Shown in pieces: positions 62,302-64,000 of a stretch of DNA of 64,000 bases; position 1 is the stretch's first letter; every line of letters begins with the position of its first letter. The stretch is from the NCBI GenBank assembly GCA_035771165.1, contig JAWNZC010000470.1, forward strand, positions 1,896,001 through 1,960,000, read 5' to 3'. The notes under the pieces were generated by a model. It saw nothing but the letters and a program-made list of their open reading frames with translations. It searched no databases and was not told where the DNA came from. This DNA comes from Paragorgia papillata. Lineage: Eukaryota > Cnidaria > Anthozoa > Scleralcyonacea > Coralliidae. Made by a program: the position numbers and the translations under genes.

Positions 62302-64000
62302 GCTCTCGTTGGAAAAATAGACGCAGAAAATATTGAGCATATTATTCTGGGTGATATTAATTGTAATTATTTATCTGAAACCAATGACACAATTGGTAAT
62401 GAGCTTCGAAATATTGCTGATATTTACAATCTTAAACAGTTAATTAATGAACCAACGCGGATTACCTGTACCAGTAGTTCGCTGATCGACCTCATATTTA
62501 CTAATTGTTCAGATAAAATTGTGTGCAGTGGAGTGTCCCATGTTAGTATCAGTGATCATAGCTTGGTTTATGCTTATCGCAAACTTACTTTGCCTCTTGA
62601 GTCAAAAGGAACTAAAAGTGTCTGCATCAGACATTTTAAGAATTTCAATATAAATAATTTTCGTAATGATATTCAAGCTCAGCCTTGGAATGACCTCAGG
62701 GATATAGAAAACCCAAATGAAATGTGGCTTAAATGGAAAGCCATGTTTTTAGAAGTTTGCGATAAGCATGCCCCAGTCCGAACTAGACGCACACGTGCGT
62801 CTAAGAGTCCTTGGATTAACTCCAAACTAAAAAGATCGATGCATCGCAGAGACCGTTTAAAAATAAAAGCCATAAAATCCAACGACTCTCGGGACTGGTC
62901 TAACTTTAAGAAAACAAGAAATTATGTAAATACTGAAATTAGGAATGCAAAAAGTCGTTATTATAATAGCGCTTTTGAACATTATTCAAACAATCCCCGC
63001 AAAACATGGCAAACTATTAATGAAGTAATGTCACGCAAAGACAACAAGTCAGTGATAAACGAAATTGATGTTGGTGGTAGAACACTAAATAATCCGACTG
63101 ACGTTGCTGAGAAGTTCAATCAATACTTTGCAGAAATCGGACCAGAACTTGCTAAAAACATTAGCGAAGTTGATGTTTGCTATAAAGATTACTTGCACAA
63201 TACCGACAATCGCTTTTCGTTGGAAGTAACAGATCGATTATCTGTTCTTTCATTGTTATCCAAACTTTGTAAGTCGAAAGCAACCGGTCTGGATAATATC
63301 TCTGCTAAACTTCTTAGAGAATGCCCCGACCTAATTTCTGATTCACTGACCTGTGTATTTAACCAGTCAATAATAACTGGGATTTTTCCTGATGAGTGGA
63401 AGAACGCCAGTCGATCATTCCAGTAGTGGCAAAAGTATTTGAGCGAATAGTTTATGACCAAGTTTATAAATATTTGATCGATAACAAATTATTATCAAAT
63501 CATCAATCTGGATTTCGTTCAATTCATTCTACCGTAACTGCGCTACTGGAGGCGACTGATAGTTGGTCGTTAAACATTGATCGTGGCAATATTAATGCAG
63601 TTGTATTCCTAGATCTGAAAAAGGCCTTTGACACGGTAGACCACGCCATATTGCTTTCAAAACTTGAATTTTATGGAATAACCGGTCATACTCTGAACTG
63701 GTTTAACTCATATTTAAAAGACCGTACGCAGACATGCATTGTAAATAGTTGTAAGTCGTCTAAGACTTTGGTCAGGAGTGGAGTGCCTCAGGGGACTATC
63801 CTAGGCCCACTATTGTTTTTACTATACATAAATGATTTACCTAATTGTCTGACTTATTCACAGCCAAGAATGTATGCTGACGATACGAGCATAACATACG
63901 CTAGTAATGACATAAACGAAGTAAATGAATGCGTTAATTTTGATTTGGAAAAACTTCATATTTGGCTTGCAGCAAATAAACTCACGTTAAATATGACAAA
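62302..64000 (+). pseudogene. LINE (CR1/L2-like): endonuclease C-terminus and reverse transcriptase, runs off the edge
   Basis: An open frame from 62302 (no ATG needed; 5' truncated) reads the end of an APE endonuclease (HIILGDINCNYL, DLIFTN, ISDHSLVY), a linker, and the start of the RT (SKATGLDNISAKLL, FNQSIITGIFPDEWKNA), stopping at 63426. A second frame, open from 63411 to the window end, resumes with IPVVAKVFERIVYDQV. It has motif A (FLDLKKAFDTVDH), motif B (SGVPQGTILGPLLFL) and motif C (MYADDT). About 20 residues between the two frames (the usual PLFKQG...NYRPI stretch) are missing, so a deletion shifts the frame. Otherwise the catalytic residues are intact. It starts exactly where unit-B homology ends. 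Confidence 0.9.

Overview
The window looks like nuclear DNA of an animal, most likely an anthozoan cnidarian (coral or sea anemone type). It is AT-rich and intron-containing, it carries a TRIM-type RING/B-box gene, and it is packed with short inverted-repeat transposons, Penelope-like elements and Jockey-superfamily LINEs. The species cannot be fixed from the sequence alone. I see no operons, bacterial genes, rRNA genes or CRISPR arrays.

Layout. About 1-6.6 kb is a field of inverted-repeat elements plus a decayed GIY-YIG fragment. From about 8 kb to 62.3 kb the window is an imperfect tandem array. Unit A (about 23.39-40.39 kb) and unit B (about 40.40-62.29 kb) carry the same segments in the same order and orientation. 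A partial, more decayed unit (unit 0, about 7.9-19.2 kb) precedes them. The units differ mainly by transposon insertions, many with a clean empty site in the sister unit, by several deletions, and by a 212-bp inversion. From 62.3 kb to the right edge a LINE with endonuclease and reverse-transcriptase sequence begins.

Genes. Each unit carries, on the minus strand, pieces of a TRIM-like gene (RING, B-box2, coiled coil) followed by small exons. In unit B five exons (59402-58409, 51961-51752, 50044-49835, 48776-48659, 44889-44799) join in compatible phases to a 1623-nt open frame (540 residues plus stop). It would give a RING/B-box/coiled-coil protein with Ser/Lys-rich spacers and an acidic tail resembling the C-terminus of PAIP1, the poly(A)-binding-protein partner. 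Unit 0 keeps an exon with a PAM2-like stretch and what looks like the start of a MIF4G domain, but its TRIM exon carries a nonsense codon and a frameshift. Unit A keeps only the coiled-coil end and the tail exons. Whether the TRIM and PAIP1-like exons form one transcript or two genes is inference; the splice phases allow one.

Mobile DNA. Recognisable remnants are: two Penelope-like fragments (RT with YLDD; GIY-YIG), an RTE/CR1-type LINE split by a hAT element, an L2/CR1-type LINE 3' end, two copies of a gag-RNase H retrotransposon chimera, and the LINE at the right edge. Non-autonomous DNA transposons with defined ends and target-site duplications include hAT-like (5 or 8 bp), Mutator-like (9 bp), Harbinger-like (TWA) and an unusual family with 6-bp duplications.
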